Shown here: positions 17,870 to 26,904 of the stretch, one piece after another
Layout: the number at the start of each line of letters is the position of its first letter
Position numbering within the stretch: the stretch's first letter is position 1
DNA from: Azospirillum agricola
Lineage (GTDB): Bacteria > Pseudomonadota > Alphaproteobacteria > Azospirillales > Azospirillaceae
Reading direction: 5' to 3'
Assembly (NCBI RefSeq): GCF_017876095.1
Contig: NZ_JAGINM010000006.1
Location: 62,001-126,000, forward strand
DNA: 64,000 nt
Notes under the pieces: generated by a model
Told to the model about the DNA's origin: nothing
Databases searched by the model: none
The model's input: the letters and a program-made list of their open reading frames with translations, nothing else
Position numbers and translations under genes: made by a program

Positions 17870-18664
17870 TCACCGCCCCGTCGGTGCGTGGAGCATCGCC
17901 AGGGAGGGCATGGCGGCGCGTTCCATGGCGCTGGCCCATTCGGTCATCGTGACGAAGCGGACCCCCTGCCGCTTGCCGCTCTCCAGGATGCCGGGCAGCG
18001 CCTCGACCGAGGCGGCCTTCGTGCTGTGCATCAGGACGACGGCGCCCGGCGCCAGCCTTTCCTGGACCCGGCTTGCGATCGCGTCGGGCCCAAGCCCTTT
18101 CCAGTCCTGGGAATCGGCGGTCCACAGCACCGTCCGCAGCCCATGGGCCTGCGCCTGCGCGGTGACGGCGGCATCGAAATCGCCGTAGGGCGGCCGGAAC
18201 CACGCCGGATGGATGCCCATGCCGGCCAGGGCCGCGTTGGGCTTCGCCAAATTCCAGTCACGCTGCCCGGCCGTGAGATCGGTCATCAGCGGATGGGTCT
18301 GGCTGTGGCTGCCGATCTCGTTGCCGGACGCGGCCATCGCCAAAACGATGTCCGGGTGCCTGGCGATCTTGCCGCCGATGCAGAAGAAGGTCGCCTTCGC
18401 CTCGTGCTGCCGCAGGATCTCGAGGATGCGGAGGTCGTTCGGGTCGGGGCCGTCGTCGATGGTCAGCGCGACCACGCGGGCCTCGGGCGACGTCAGGTCG
18501 ACCTGTCCAAGGTCCAGCGGCGAGCCGGGGATCAGGTGCTCGGTCGCGAAGGGGGCGGCCCCATGGGTGGCGGCGTGGCTTCGCTGCCGGGCGGCGACGG
18601 GAAACGGGGCCAGCGACAGGGCGAGGGAGGCGCCCAGGACGGCGCGGCGGCTGATCCCCATCAT
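17870..18664 (-). CDS. Tat-exported polysaccharide deacetylase (NodB domain)
   Basis: A 264-residue protein with a Tat leader (ISRRAVLGASLAL, cleaved near VAA) and a complete NodB/CE4 domain. Catalytic D70 and metal D71 are in TIDDGPD, the metal histidines are H120 and H124 (SHSQTH), motif 3 is WFRPPYG (about 156-161), motif 4 is LWTADSQDW and motif 5 is VVLMHS. It should remove N-acetyl groups from a cell-wall or exopolysaccharide glycan in the periplasm. The start is the first of two adjacent ATGs; the ribosome site is weak. It is divergent from the protease operon and shows no obvious functional tie to it. Confidence 0.88.
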   Translation of the reverse strand: MMGISRRAVLGASLALSLAPFPVAARQRSHAATHGAAPFATEHLIPGSPLDLGQVDLTSPEARVVALTIDDGPDPNDLRILEILRQHEAKATFFCIGGKIARHPDIVLAMAASGNEIGSHSQTHPLMTDLTAGQRDWNLAKPNAALAGMGIHPAWFRPPYGDFDAAVTAQAQAHGLRTVLWTADSQDWKGLGPDAIASRVQERLAPGAVVLMHSTKAASVEALPGILESGKRQGVRFVTMTEWASAMERAAMPSLAMLHAPTGR

Positions 18665-19149
18665 CCGCGCAAGCCGCAGCGTGCAAGGCGATCCGGCGCA
18701 GGGCGGATCGTTCCAAAGGAAGGCATTCTGGTGCGTCCGCCCCGAAACAGCGATCAGTGGGCGCAAGCTTTGACCGGGCAGGCGAGGGCGGGCAAAGACT
18801 ATCGCGCGTCCGAGGGTCTTTCCGTGCCAAGGCGTGCGCTTTCGGCAACGGCATGCACCGGACGGGCCATGCCGGCGCGCGTTCTGTCCATCGCGGCCTC
18901 GCCATCGGTGAAGGGCGGGGTGGGCGGGGTGCTCGGGGCCGTCGGCTGGATCGTCGACAGGGCCCGATGTCGCGCGGACGCGATCCCGGCTCTCAGGAAA
19001 TTCAACGCGGAAATTGGCGTGGCGAATGGGAGACCTTCGCAGGTTGGTGGTTTCTTGAACAAGGACAATTATCAGGCTAGCCTTCCGCGCGAACAGCACG
19101 GCTGCGAGGCGAAGCGCCCGGACAGGGCGCCATGTCCCGGGAGGGTGTC
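18665..19149. other. Divergent intergenic region before the protease/NTPase operon
   Basis: This 485-bp gap has open frames on both strands, but they are Arg/Pro-rich, start-poor and look non-coding. The segment 19051-19083 has TTGAAC, 17 bp, then TAGCCT, a weak sigma-70-like candidate for the rightward operon. The leader directly before the first gene carries a strong GGGAGGG ribosome site (19139-19145). No operator palindrome was found. Confidence 0.35.
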
Positions 19150-21954
19150 ATGCGCGGTGAGGACACGGACTTCATCCATCGCCTGCTGAGGCGGCGGCCC
19201 GAACTGGAATCCGATGTGAAGCGGAAGCTCGCCAGCCGCCAGGGCGGCGGGCCGGAGGGGATCGAGAGCGCCGCCGTGGCGCCGGAGACGGTGGAGGACG
19301 CCCTCCGCCGCGCGGACATGGCGGCCATCGAGACGATCGTGTCCGAACAGCGCCCGGTCTTCTTCGCCGCCAGGGACGCCGCGGGGCAGCCGCGGATCGA
19401 CCGCGAGAACGCCGCCATCCGTGGCGCGGAAGCGCGCTTCCTTAAGGACAGGCTGGTCGAACGGGAGGCCGTGGTCGCGCCGCTGCTCGACCGGATCGGC
19501 CGGATCGACGTGGAGGGGATCGCTGGGATGCCCTATGTGGGAACCGGCTGGATGATCGACGACGGCATCGTCGTCACCAACCGCCATGTGGCCGAGGTGA
19601 TCGCGCGGCGTTCGGGCCAGGGCTACAGCTTCCGCATGGGCGCCTTCGGGCGGCCGGTCACCCTGTCCTTCGCGACCGGCCATCTCCACCAGGACGACAG
19701 CCCCGGCCTGTCGGTCCCGGTCGCCAGCGTGCTCTACATCGAGCCGGAGGACAGCGATGTGGACATCGCCTTCCTGAAGCTGTCCGCGCGGCCGGAAATC
19801 GGCACGCTCTCGTTCCTGCCGATCCTGCGCGGCGGCGTGCCCGAAACGGAACCGCTCTGCGTGCTCGGCTATCCCGCGAAGGCGCCGCCCCGGATCATCC
19901 CCGACCAGGCGCTGATGCGGGATCTCTACCGCGACGTCTACGACGTGAAGCGCGTGGCACCCGGTTTCGTCGCCCGGCAGGAACCGCGCCTGATCACCCA
20001 CGACTGCACCACGCTCGGCGGAAACTCCGGCTCGGCCCTGGTCGTCATGTCCACCGGCGAGGTTGCCGGACTGCATTTCGCCGGCATCTATCTCCGGGAG
20101 AACCAGGCGGTCCCGGCCAGCCTGCTCCACGACTATCGCGAACGCCGCCGCTGGCTGCGCCCGCCGTCGGTCGAGGCGCGGACCGGCCGGGGGCCGGCGA
20201 CGACCGCCGCCGCGCCGGCCGCCACCATCACCATCACCGTCGCGGATGGGCGGGTCGATGTCGCTGTCGCCGCCGGTGCCGGCCTCGGCGGGGCCACCGG
20301 CAGCGCTCCGCCGGCCTCCGCCGTGGAGGCGGCCGCCGCGGCCTTTCTGCGCGAAGGCCCGCGTACGCTGGTTGCCGCCCGTGTCGGCTACCCGGAGGAT
20401 GGGCGAGGCGACGGTGGCGCCCCGCTCATCATGGCCTCGGTCCGGCAGAGCCAGCTCGTCGAATCGCGGGACTGGCCGGACAGCTTCCGGGGGGTTCCCG
20501 TCCGCTACGAGGCGGCGACGCTGTCCGAACAGTGGGACGCGCGCGCCACGGACGAGGCCGTGACCGACATCGCCTACGACGACGACGCCCGGCGTGGGCC
20601 TGAGTTCCAGCTCGAACCGGTCACCGAGGAGATGACCGTCCGCGCGCATCTCAGCCCGGAGCACGGTCTGGAGGAATTCGAGAATTTTCTGGCGGGCGCG
20701 GGCGCGGGCGCCCGCCTCGACGCGGCGATGTACGAGGCCCAGGGGATCAGGATCGCCGAGGGGATCGAGGAAGCCCTGGCCCGGGGTGTGGAGGTGGAAC
20801 TCACCATCGACCGGAGGTCGGCGCCGAAGGAGCCCGGAGAAGACGCCGGAGAAGACGCCGGCCGGGATGCGGGCGATCCGCTGACCGCCCCGGTGAGTGC
20901 GGAGTTCGCGCGCTGGGGCGGGCAGGGATACAGGTTCCGATACCGGGTGGCGCCGTCCGGAGCTGGCGGCCTCGTCGCGTCGGCGTACCACATCAAGGTG
21001 ACGGTGCGGGACGACGACCGGTTCTGGCTGTCCTCCGGCAACTGGAAGAACGGCAGCAGCCTGCCCCCCGTGGACGAGGCCATGCGCGTCAGGGCGACGG
21101 AGACCGACCTGCCGGGCAACCGTGACTGGCATGTGGTGACGGCGAGCCCCACCCTGTCGGAGAGGTTCCGCAGCCACATCCGCCAGGATCACCAGCGGTC
21201 CGGGGAGCCGGCCGGGCGCGGGGCGGCCGCTCCGCGGCTCTTGGTCCTGGTTCCGGCCGCGACGGAGGCCGTCGAGGAACGGCGGCCGCCGAGCCGCGTG
21301 CTTCCCCCGCTGGAGGTGTCCGGCCGCATCAGGGCGCACCCGCTGCTCACGCCCGACCGTGGCGGCCGGATCTACAGCGACGCGGTGCTCGACCTGATCC
21401 GCTCGGCCCGGCGGACGCTGCTGTTCCAGATCCCCTACATCGGCATGCGGGGGAACCCGGCGGTCCACCGTGGCAACATCGACGAGCTGATCGATGCGCT
21501 GACCGAGAAGCTGCTGACGCTGGACGACGCGCGGGTCCTCCTGCGGGCCGGGAACAGCCGCTTCTCCGACAACCGGCACGTCGCCTGGTACCTCCGTTCC
21601 AAGGGGGTCGACACGGACCGGTGCCTGCGCGCGATCGAGAACCACCACGCCAAGGGGATGGTCGTCGACGGGGAGCGTGTGCTGGTCGGCAGCCACAACT
21701 GGAGTTCACAGGGGGTCAGCGTCAACCGCGACGCCTCGGTCATCTTCCACGACCGGCGGATCGCCGGCTATTTCGCCGAGGCGTTCGAGATCGACTGGGA
21801 CCGTTCGAACCGTGTCCCGGTCAAGCGCTTCGTCCGGGAGATGCCGGAGATCCTGTCCTTCGTCGGCGAGGCCGCCTCCACGCCGCCCGGCTTCGCGTTG
21901 CGACCGCTGGACGAGGCGATGGGCGATGCGATGAACGGGGACGCCGCCGGCTGA
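19150..21954 (+). CDS. Trypsin-like serine protease fused to tandem phospholipase D-like module
   Basis: This 934-residue protein is the first gene of a four-gene operon. Residues about 130-335 form a trypsin-fold protease: H146 in VVTNRHVAEV, D205 in SDVDIAFLKL and S293 in TTLGGNSGSAL complete the triad. An Ala/Gly-rich linker (about 350-400) leads to a PLD superfamily pair. The first HKD motif is H614-x-K616-x4-D621 followed by SSGNW. The second is H833-x-K835-x4-D840 followed by GSHNWSS. Both are complete, so nuclease or phospholipase activity is possible. There is no signal peptide, so it probably acts in the cytoplasm. The ATG at 19150 is preferred over 19132 because GGAGG lies 5 bases before it. 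The likely role is the toxic effector, activated by cleavage or by partner NTPases; this is inference. Confidence 0.88.
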   Translation: MRGEDTDFIHRLLRRRPELESDVKRKLASRQGGGPEGIESAAVAPETVEDALRRADMAAIETIVSEQRPVFFAARDAAGQPRIDRENAAIRGAEARFLKDRLVEREAVVAPLLDRIGRIDVEGIAGMPYVGTGWMIDDGIVVTNRHVAEVIARRSGQGYSFRMGAFGRPVTLSFATGHLHQDDSPGLSVPVASVLYIEPEDSDVDIAFLKLSARPEIGTLSFLPILRGGVPETEPLCVLGYPAKAPPRIIPDQALMRDLYRDVYDVKRVAPGFVARQEPRLITHDCTTLGGNSGSALVVMSTGEVAGLHFAGIYLRENQAVPASLLHDYRERRRWLRPPSVEARTGRGPATTAAAPAATITITVADGRVDVAVAAGAGLGGATGSAPPASAVEAAAAAFLREGPRTLVAARVGYPEDGRGDGGAPLIMASVRQSQLVESRDWPDSFRGVPVRYEAATLSEQWDARATDEAVTDIAYDDDARRGPEFQLEPVTEEMTVRAHLSPEHGLEEFENFLAGAGAGARLDAAMYEAQGIRIAEGIEEALARGVEVELTIDRRSAPKEPGEDAGEDAGRDAGDPLTAPVSAEFARWGGQGYRFRYRVAPSGAGGLVASAYHIKVTVRDDDRFWLSSGNWKNGSSLPPVDEAMRVRATETDLPGNRDWHVVTASPTLSERFRSHIRQDHQRSGEPAGRGAAAPRLLVLVPAATEAVEERRPPSRVLPPLEVSGRIRAHPLLTPDRGGRIYSDAVLDLIRSARRTLLFQIPYIGMRGNPAVHRGNIDELIDALTEKLLTLDDARVLLRAGNSRFSDNRHVAWYLRSKGVDTDRCLRAIENHHAKGMVVDGERVLVGSHNWSSQGVSVNRDASVIFHDRRIAGYFAEAFEIDWDRSNRVPVKRFVREMPEILSFVGEAASTPPGFALRPLDEAMGDAMNGDAAG

Positions 21955-21997
21955 CCGGCCGGGCGCAGCACCAACCGTGGAACGGGTGAGGGGACGC

Positions 21998-24838
21998 ATG
22001 GAGGGGGACACCGATGCCGCGCTGAGCCAGTCGCTGCGGCAGATCAGCGTCGTCAGGGCGCCGTCCGGCCTGGAGGGGGCGGGCCCGCCCGCGCGTTTCC
22101 TGATCGTCCGCCCCCAGGGTGGCCGGGAGGAGGCCGAACGCCGGCTCGCCGCCCTGTTTCCGGACGAGCCGCATGCGGTCTCGGTCGTCGACGAGGACCG
22201 TTTCGTGCTGGTGTTTCCCAACCGCAGCTTCCCGCCCGTCCCCTCCGACGGGATCGCCGCCGCGCTCGGCGAGCGGCTGGCGGACGCGCTGGACGCGCCG
22301 GTCGCCGAGCCCGACCTGCCGCGCTTCGCCACGCCGGCGATGCCGGACCGGACGCCCGGCCTGGAATCGGTCGATGATTTCCCGCCCGGCTGCTGGGTTC
22401 CGGAGGAGTCCGAACTGGAGGCGACGCCGCTGTGGGCGCTCGACGCCATGAAGGTCCGCGCGGCGTGGCGGCTGTCCCAGCGGATGGGGCGGCCCGCCAT
22501 GGGCAGCGGGATCGTCGTGGCGCAGCCCGACACCGGAATCACCGCCCACGTCCAACTCGCGGACGTCCGCCTGGCCGGGGCCTTCAACACGCTGGGGGAT
22601 GGCCCGCTCGACGGAGCCGCCGACCCGCTCGACGACGCGTTCGGCCAGCATCCGGGCCACGGCACGGCGACCGCCAGCGTCCTGGTCAGCCCGGCCCACG
22701 GCGATTCGGACAAGCTGGTCGGCAGCGCGCCGCTCGCCAGCCACATGCCGATCCGGGCGCTGCGCAGCGTCTGGCTGCACGAGGAACTGCCCCTCGCCGC
22801 GGCGGTGGATCTCGCCGTCGAGAAAGGCGCGCATGTCGTCACCATGTCCTTCGGCGGGGTCGCGCTGCCCTTCTCGCCGCTGCGGGCGGCCATCCGCCGC
22901 GCGGTGGCCAGGAACGTCATCGTGATGGCGGCGGCGGGCAATTGCGTCGATCTCGTGGTTTACCCCGCCCGCTTCTCCGAATGCCTCGCCATCGGCGGCA
23001 CCGATTCGCGGGACGGCAAATGGCCGGGCTCCTGTTCGGGCAGCGCGGTCGCCGTCTCCGCCCCGGCGCAGAACGTGCTGCGGGCGTCGATCAAGCCACG
23101 GCCCGCCGGTTCGGTCGGCCAGGGGCAGGGCACCAGCTTCGCGGTGGCGCTCACCGCCGGCGTGGCGGCCTGCTGGCTCGCGCATCACGGCCGCGACCGG
23201 CTGATCCACGAGGCGGCGGCGCGCGGCGAGACGTTGCAGACCATGTTCCGCCGGTTGGTCCGCGCCTCGGCGCGGCGGCCCGCCGGCTGGGACGCGACGG
23301 CGATGGGGGCCGGAATCGTCGACGCGGAGGCGCTGCTCGCCGCGTCCTTCGACCTCGGTCTCGGCACCGAATCGCCGGGTTTCGAGGCGGAGGCCCGCGC
23401 GCCGGCCGACGAGATGCGCGGCTTCCTGACCGAGCTGCTCGGCGAGGATCCGGGGCTCGACGACGGCCCTCTGCTCCGTCACGGCGCGGCGCTCGGCTCG
23501 GCGCTGCTCGCCCGCCGGCTCGATCCGGACGCCCCGCTGCCCATCGCCGCGGATCTCGTCGCCCGGCTCGGCGGTCCGGTCGCGGCCCGGCTGGGGGTTG
23601 GCGCGGCCATGCCGGCGGTCCACAGGACCGATGCCGACGCCCGCGACGCCCAGGCCGAGCGGGTCGGGCGCCTGCGCCAGATCCTCGCCTTCGGCAAGGC
23701 GACGGCGGGCGGCGGCGGATCGGTCGAATCGGCGGCCGGCGGCGGAGCGCGGGAACTGCCGGCCCCCGACGAGCTGTCGGCCCGCCTCGACGCCCTGCTT
23801 GGGCGTCCGGACGACCGCTCCCCCGCCGAGCGCGCGGACTTCGAAAAGGCGATCGGGTTGATCCGGCGCCATGGCACCAGCGGCCTCGCCAGGCTGCACG
23901 ATCCGCTGGCCGTGGTGCCGCCGACGGAGCTCGCCGCCATCGAGGCGGTGGTCAAGGCGGACGGTTCGCGGCCGAGCCTGCTGGTCCGCAACGGCGCCAT
24001 CGACGAGACCCATCCGATGATCGGGGGCTGGAGCAACCGTCTGACGGCCCTGCGCGAGCCGATCCGGACGCGCGCCGCCCTGTGCGGCCGCATCCAGCCG
24101 ACCAACGGCCACGCCAACCGCTATTGCGGCACTGGCATCCTGGTGGATTCCGCAGGGCCTTGGGTGCTCAGCAACTTCCACGTCCTCCAGCAGGCGCTGC
24201 AAAGCTACCCGGTGTTCTCGGTCAAGACCGAGCGGGGGCTGCGCATCGTCCGCGGCCTGGAGATCGATTTCCTCGGCGAGTCCGGCAACGCCGAGCGGGA
24301 CCGCTGGTCGATCGAGGAGGCGGTGTTCCCCAACGGGGCCGGCGAGAGCTTCGGTTGGATCGACGCCGTTCTCTTGCGCCTCGGCCGATCGCTCGACGGC
24401 CGGGGGCTTCCGGAGCAGGAGCCGAAGCGGATCGCCTTCTCCCCGGATCCGGATCTGGCGGCGGGGGCGTTGCCGCTGCTGGGCGTTCTCGGCTTCCCCA
24501 ACCGTCCACCGGCGACCGAGGGCACGGTGGACGGCATCGACTGGGGCTGGGTCGTCGGGCAACTGTTCGACGGCCGCTTCGGCCTGAAGCGCTTCGCCCC
24601 CGGCGAGTTCTACCGGGCGGTCGGCAGCCACGAGAGGGACCGGGAGACCCGCTACGCCTTCGGCCATGACGTGACCACGTTGCGCGGCTCGTCCGGTTCC
24701 CTCGTCTTCAGCCTCACCGGGGCCGGCAACCCCGCCTTCGGCCTCCACTTCGCCGGCTACGACAACGATTCCAACTTCGCCCTCACGACCGAGGCCCTGG
24801 GGCGCGGGTTCGAAGGACGCGGCGTGGGTTTTCCATGA
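21998..24838 (+). CDS. Double serine protease: subtilisin (S8) plus trypsin-like domain
   Basis: A 946-residue protein. Residues about 1-150 are an N-terminal region of unknown fold. About 160-450 is a subtilase with D178 (AQPDTGI), H221 (GHGTATASV), S380 (GTSFAVAL) and an oxyanion-hole asparagine in AAAGNCV. A helical, Ala-rich linker (about 460-690) follows. Residues about 700-940 are a second protease of trypsin/V8 fold with H728 (SNFHVLQ), D789 (GWIDAVLL) and S899 (RGSSGSLVF). The cysteine/glycine pattern just before H728 (RYCGTGILV) matches bacterial Glu-endopeptidase-like enzymes. No export signal is visible. The start ATG at 21998 has GTGAGGGG upstream; a GTG at 21977 is the alternative. 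It may form a proteolytic relay with the neighbouring protease proteins. Confidence 0.88.
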   Translation: MEGDTDAALSQSLRQISVVRAPSGLEGAGPPARFLIVRPQGGREEAERRLAALFPDEPHAVSVVDEDRFVLVFPNRSFPPVPSDGIAAALGERLADALDAPVAEPDLPRFATPAMPDRTPGLESVDDFPPGCWVPEESELEATPLWALDAMKVRAAWRLSQRMGRPAMGSGIVVAQPDTGITAHVQLADVRLAGAFNTLGDGPLDGAADPLDDAFGQHPGHGTATASVLVSPAHGDSDKLVGSAPLASHMPIRALRSVWLHEELPLAAAVDLAVEKGAHVVTMSFGGVALPFSPLRAAIRRAVARNVIVMAAAGNCVDLVVYPARFSECLAIGGTDSRDGKWPGSCSGSAVAVSAPAQNVLRASIKPRPAGSVGQGQGTSFAVALTAGVAACWLAHHGRDRLIHEAAARGETLQTMFRRLVRASARRPAGWDATAMGAGIVDAEALLAASFDLGLGTESPGFEAEARAPADEMRGFLTELLGEDPGLDDGPLLRHGAALGSALLARRLDPDAPLPIAADLVARLGGPVAARLGVGAAMPAVHRTDADARDAQAERVGRLRQILAFGKATAGGGGSVESAAGGGARELPAPDELSARLDALLGRPDDRSPAERADFEKAIGLIRRHGTSGLARLHDPLAVVPPTELAAIEAVVKADGSRPSLLVRNGAIDETHPMIGGWSNRLTALREPIRTRAALCGRIQPTNGHANRYCGTGILVDSAGPWVLSNFHVLQQALQSYPVFSVKTERGLRIVRGLEIDFLGESGNAERDRWSIEEAVFPNGAGESFGWIDAVLLRLGRSLDGRGLPEQEPKRIAFSPDPDLAAGALPLLGVLGFPNRPPATEGTVDGIDWGWVVGQLFDGRFGLKRFAPGEFYRAVGSHERDRETRYAFGHDVTTLRGSSGSLVFSLTGAGNPAFGLHFAGYDNDSNFALTTEALGRGFEGRGVGFP

Positions 24839-26904
24839 GCGACGCGGCCGTCGCGGTGGAGGGTGCCGGCGCGCCGGGACCGGATTTTCCGGATGGGGCG
24901 TTGCTTCTCGCGCGCTGGACCCGCCTGTCCGAGGAGACGGCGCAGACCCTGTACATCGAGCTGCGGCGCTCGCGGCCCGGCCTGGTTGAACTCCAGACCG
25001 CGCTGCGGGGCGCCGCGGACCTGGGGGGCATCGCGGATGTCCGGGTGCGGAACATCCTGGCGCTGTGCCATGCGGCCGACAACGCCGGCGAGCTCCCGCG
25101 CTACTGCTCGATGATCGCGGCCCAGGAACGGGCAAGAGGCCGCCCCGCCGATGAGATCAAGGAGATTATTGGCCGGGTGGGGCATCCCGGCGAGCCGCAG
25201 GGGGTGGTCAACCGCGCGCGCGGTGTTGCCGATCCGTCCCTGTTCGGCACCCTGGATCTGATCACCAGGGCGATCGGTTATGTCGAGCTCGACAACGGCG
25301 GCCGGCGCAACGTGATCGGCACGGCGCTGCTCGTTCGCCGCGATCTGGTCATCACCTGCGCCCATGTCGCCTTCGACCCCCGGCGCATCGGCAGCGAAAT
25401 CGTCACCGGACCGCCGCCACACGACATCCATCGGATTTGCTTTCCCCGGACCCAGGGAGCGCAGGAGGCGCGCCTGCACCGCAACCAGCCTTTGCTGGAG
25501 TACAGCAACGCGCATATGATCGGCATCCAGAAGCTCGACCGGTTCGTCGACGCCGCGGCGATGCGCCGTCTGGATTTCGCGCTGCTCCGTCTGGACCGGG
25601 CGATCCAGGGGGTCGAGCCGATCGACATCCGGCACCCGATCCCGGCGACGTTCAGCGGGCTGTCCTTCGTCATCGGTTTTCCCGGATCCGCCAACCCATG
25701 CTTTGACGCCGACACGATCATTCGCGACGAACGGGTCGGTGGCCGCCTGATCCACATGATGAACACCGTCGAGGGCATGAGCGGTGGCTGCGTGATCAAT
25801 CAGAACGGCGTGCCGATCGGGCTGCACGAGGGCTCGATCCCGCTGCTCGACGAGGCCGGGCAGCCGCAGACGGACAAAAACGGCGTCAGCCTCATCGAGA
25901 ACCGGGCGATCCTGCTCGGCGCGATCTCGTCCCATCTCGACCGGCTTCCCACCAACCCCCTGCGCTCGGTCGAACGGTCGCTTGGCATCGTCATCCACGA
26001 CGAGGCGCTCGTCACCCGCCTCGGACGGCGGGGGGCGCAGCTGCTCAACAGCCCCGAGGCGCAGCCGGGCTGGGATGCGCTCGTCCGCAAGATCACGGCC
26101 GCCAAGGACGGCGTGCCATGGACGGCCCACCCGTGGTTCGCCGGGGATGGCACGCGCAAGGAACTGGAGCGCTGGTTCATGGCGGCGGCCGATCCCGCCG
26201 GGACGAAGAGCCGTGTGGCCTTCGTCGGGGGCGACCGTGGCTGCGGCAAGACCTTCACCATCGACGTGCTGAAGCGTCTGGTGGAGGAGCCCGACGCCGA
26301 TGTGATCCGCGTCGCCTGGACCGAAGGCGACAGCACGCTGGCGACCCTCGCCCGTTGCGCGGCCGAAACGCTGCCGCCGGCGACCGGGACGCGGACCGCC
26401 GACGGCCATGTGCGCTACGAGGATGTTCCGAATCTCGTGGCCGCGCTCTCCCGTTACGGCGGGGTGGACCGGGTGACGGGGCGTCCCGACCGGCCGCTCT
26501 TCGTCGCCATCGACGCCGGCGACGGCACCGGGTCGGTCACCGAGCCCGAAAGCTGGATCGACGCCGTCGTCGCCCTGTCCCGCCAGCCCTGGGCCCGCCT
26601 TCTGCTGTGCGGGCTGCCCGCCGCTTTGAAGGACCGGGTGGAGAACACGCTTCCCGGCGATGTGGAGGCCAGGAGCTTCGAACTCCCGCATGTGCGGATG
26701 CGGGACATCGCCGATTTCCTCGAGAAATTCGGGATGGCGGCCGAAGCGGGCCAGACCCCCGCCATGGCCGCCGCGGCCTTCGGCGCCAGCCGCCTGCCTG
26801 TGGAGAAAAGGCAGTTGACCACGACGTTCGCCGCGCTGTTCGCGATCGGCTGGCACCGTGGCCTCCTGCCGGAACACGCCGACGCTCCGGGAGACGGCCG
26901 ATGA
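24835..26904 (+). CDS. Helical adaptor-like domain + trypsin-like protease + P-loop NTPase
   Basis: A 689-residue protein overlapping its neighbours by ATGA on both sides. Residues about 20-120 are an all-helical domain (GLVELQTALRGAADLGGI, then LALCHAADNAGELPRYC). It resembles the small death-like effector-associated domains found at the N-termini of bacterial conflict proteins; this match is by eye. Residues about 140-380 are a trypsin-like protease with H177 (ITCAHVAF), D247 (RLDFALLRL) and S316 (EGMSGGCV). Residues about 440-680 are a P-loop NTPase with Walker A GDRGCGKT (466-473) and Walker B-like FVAIDAGDG. It could couple NTP-dependent signalling to proteolysis, bridging the proteases with the large STAND protein. 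Confidence 0.82.
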   Translation: MSDAAVAVEGAGAPGPDFPDGALLLARWTRLSEETAQTLYIELRRSRPGLVELQTALRGAADLGGIADVRVRNILALCHAADNAGELPRYCSMIAAQERARGRPADEIKEIIGRVGHPGEPQGVVNRARGVADPSLFGTLDLITRAIGYVELDNGGRRNVIGTALLVRRDLVITCAHVAFDPRRIGSEIVTGPPPHDIHRICFPRTQGAQEARLHRNQPLLEYSNAHMIGIQKLDRFVDAAAMRRLDFALLRLDRAIQGVEPIDIRHPIPATFSGLSFVIGFPGSANPCFDADTIIRDERVGGRLIHMMNTVEGMSGGCVINQNGVPIGLHEGSIPLLDEAGQPQTDKNGVSLIENRAILLGAISSHLDRLPTNPLRSVERSLGIVIHDEALVTRLGRRGAQLLNSPEAQPGWDALVRKITAAKDGVPWTAHPWFAGDGTRKELERWFMAAADPAGTKSRVAFVGGDRGCGKTFTIDVLKRLVEEPDADVIRVAWTEGDSTLATLARCAAETLPPATGTRTADGHVRYEDVPNLVAALSRYGGVDRVTGRPDRPLFVAIDAGDGTGSVTEPESWIDAVVALSRQPWARLLLCGLPAALKDRVENTLPGDVEARSFELPHVRMRDIADFLEKFGMAAEAGQTPAMAAAAFGASRLPVEKRQLTTTFAALFAIGWHRGLLPEHADAPGDGR

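Noticed and set aside
17870..19099. Longer version of the deacetylase gene starting at 19099
   Set aside because: The added 145 residues are unlike the family, and the Tat leader at 18664 marks the true N-terminus.
21821..25135. 1104-codon minus-strand frame across the protease operon
   Set aside because: The coding strand has intact catalytic triads and coupled starts; the antisense frame is Arg/Pro-rich without motifs.
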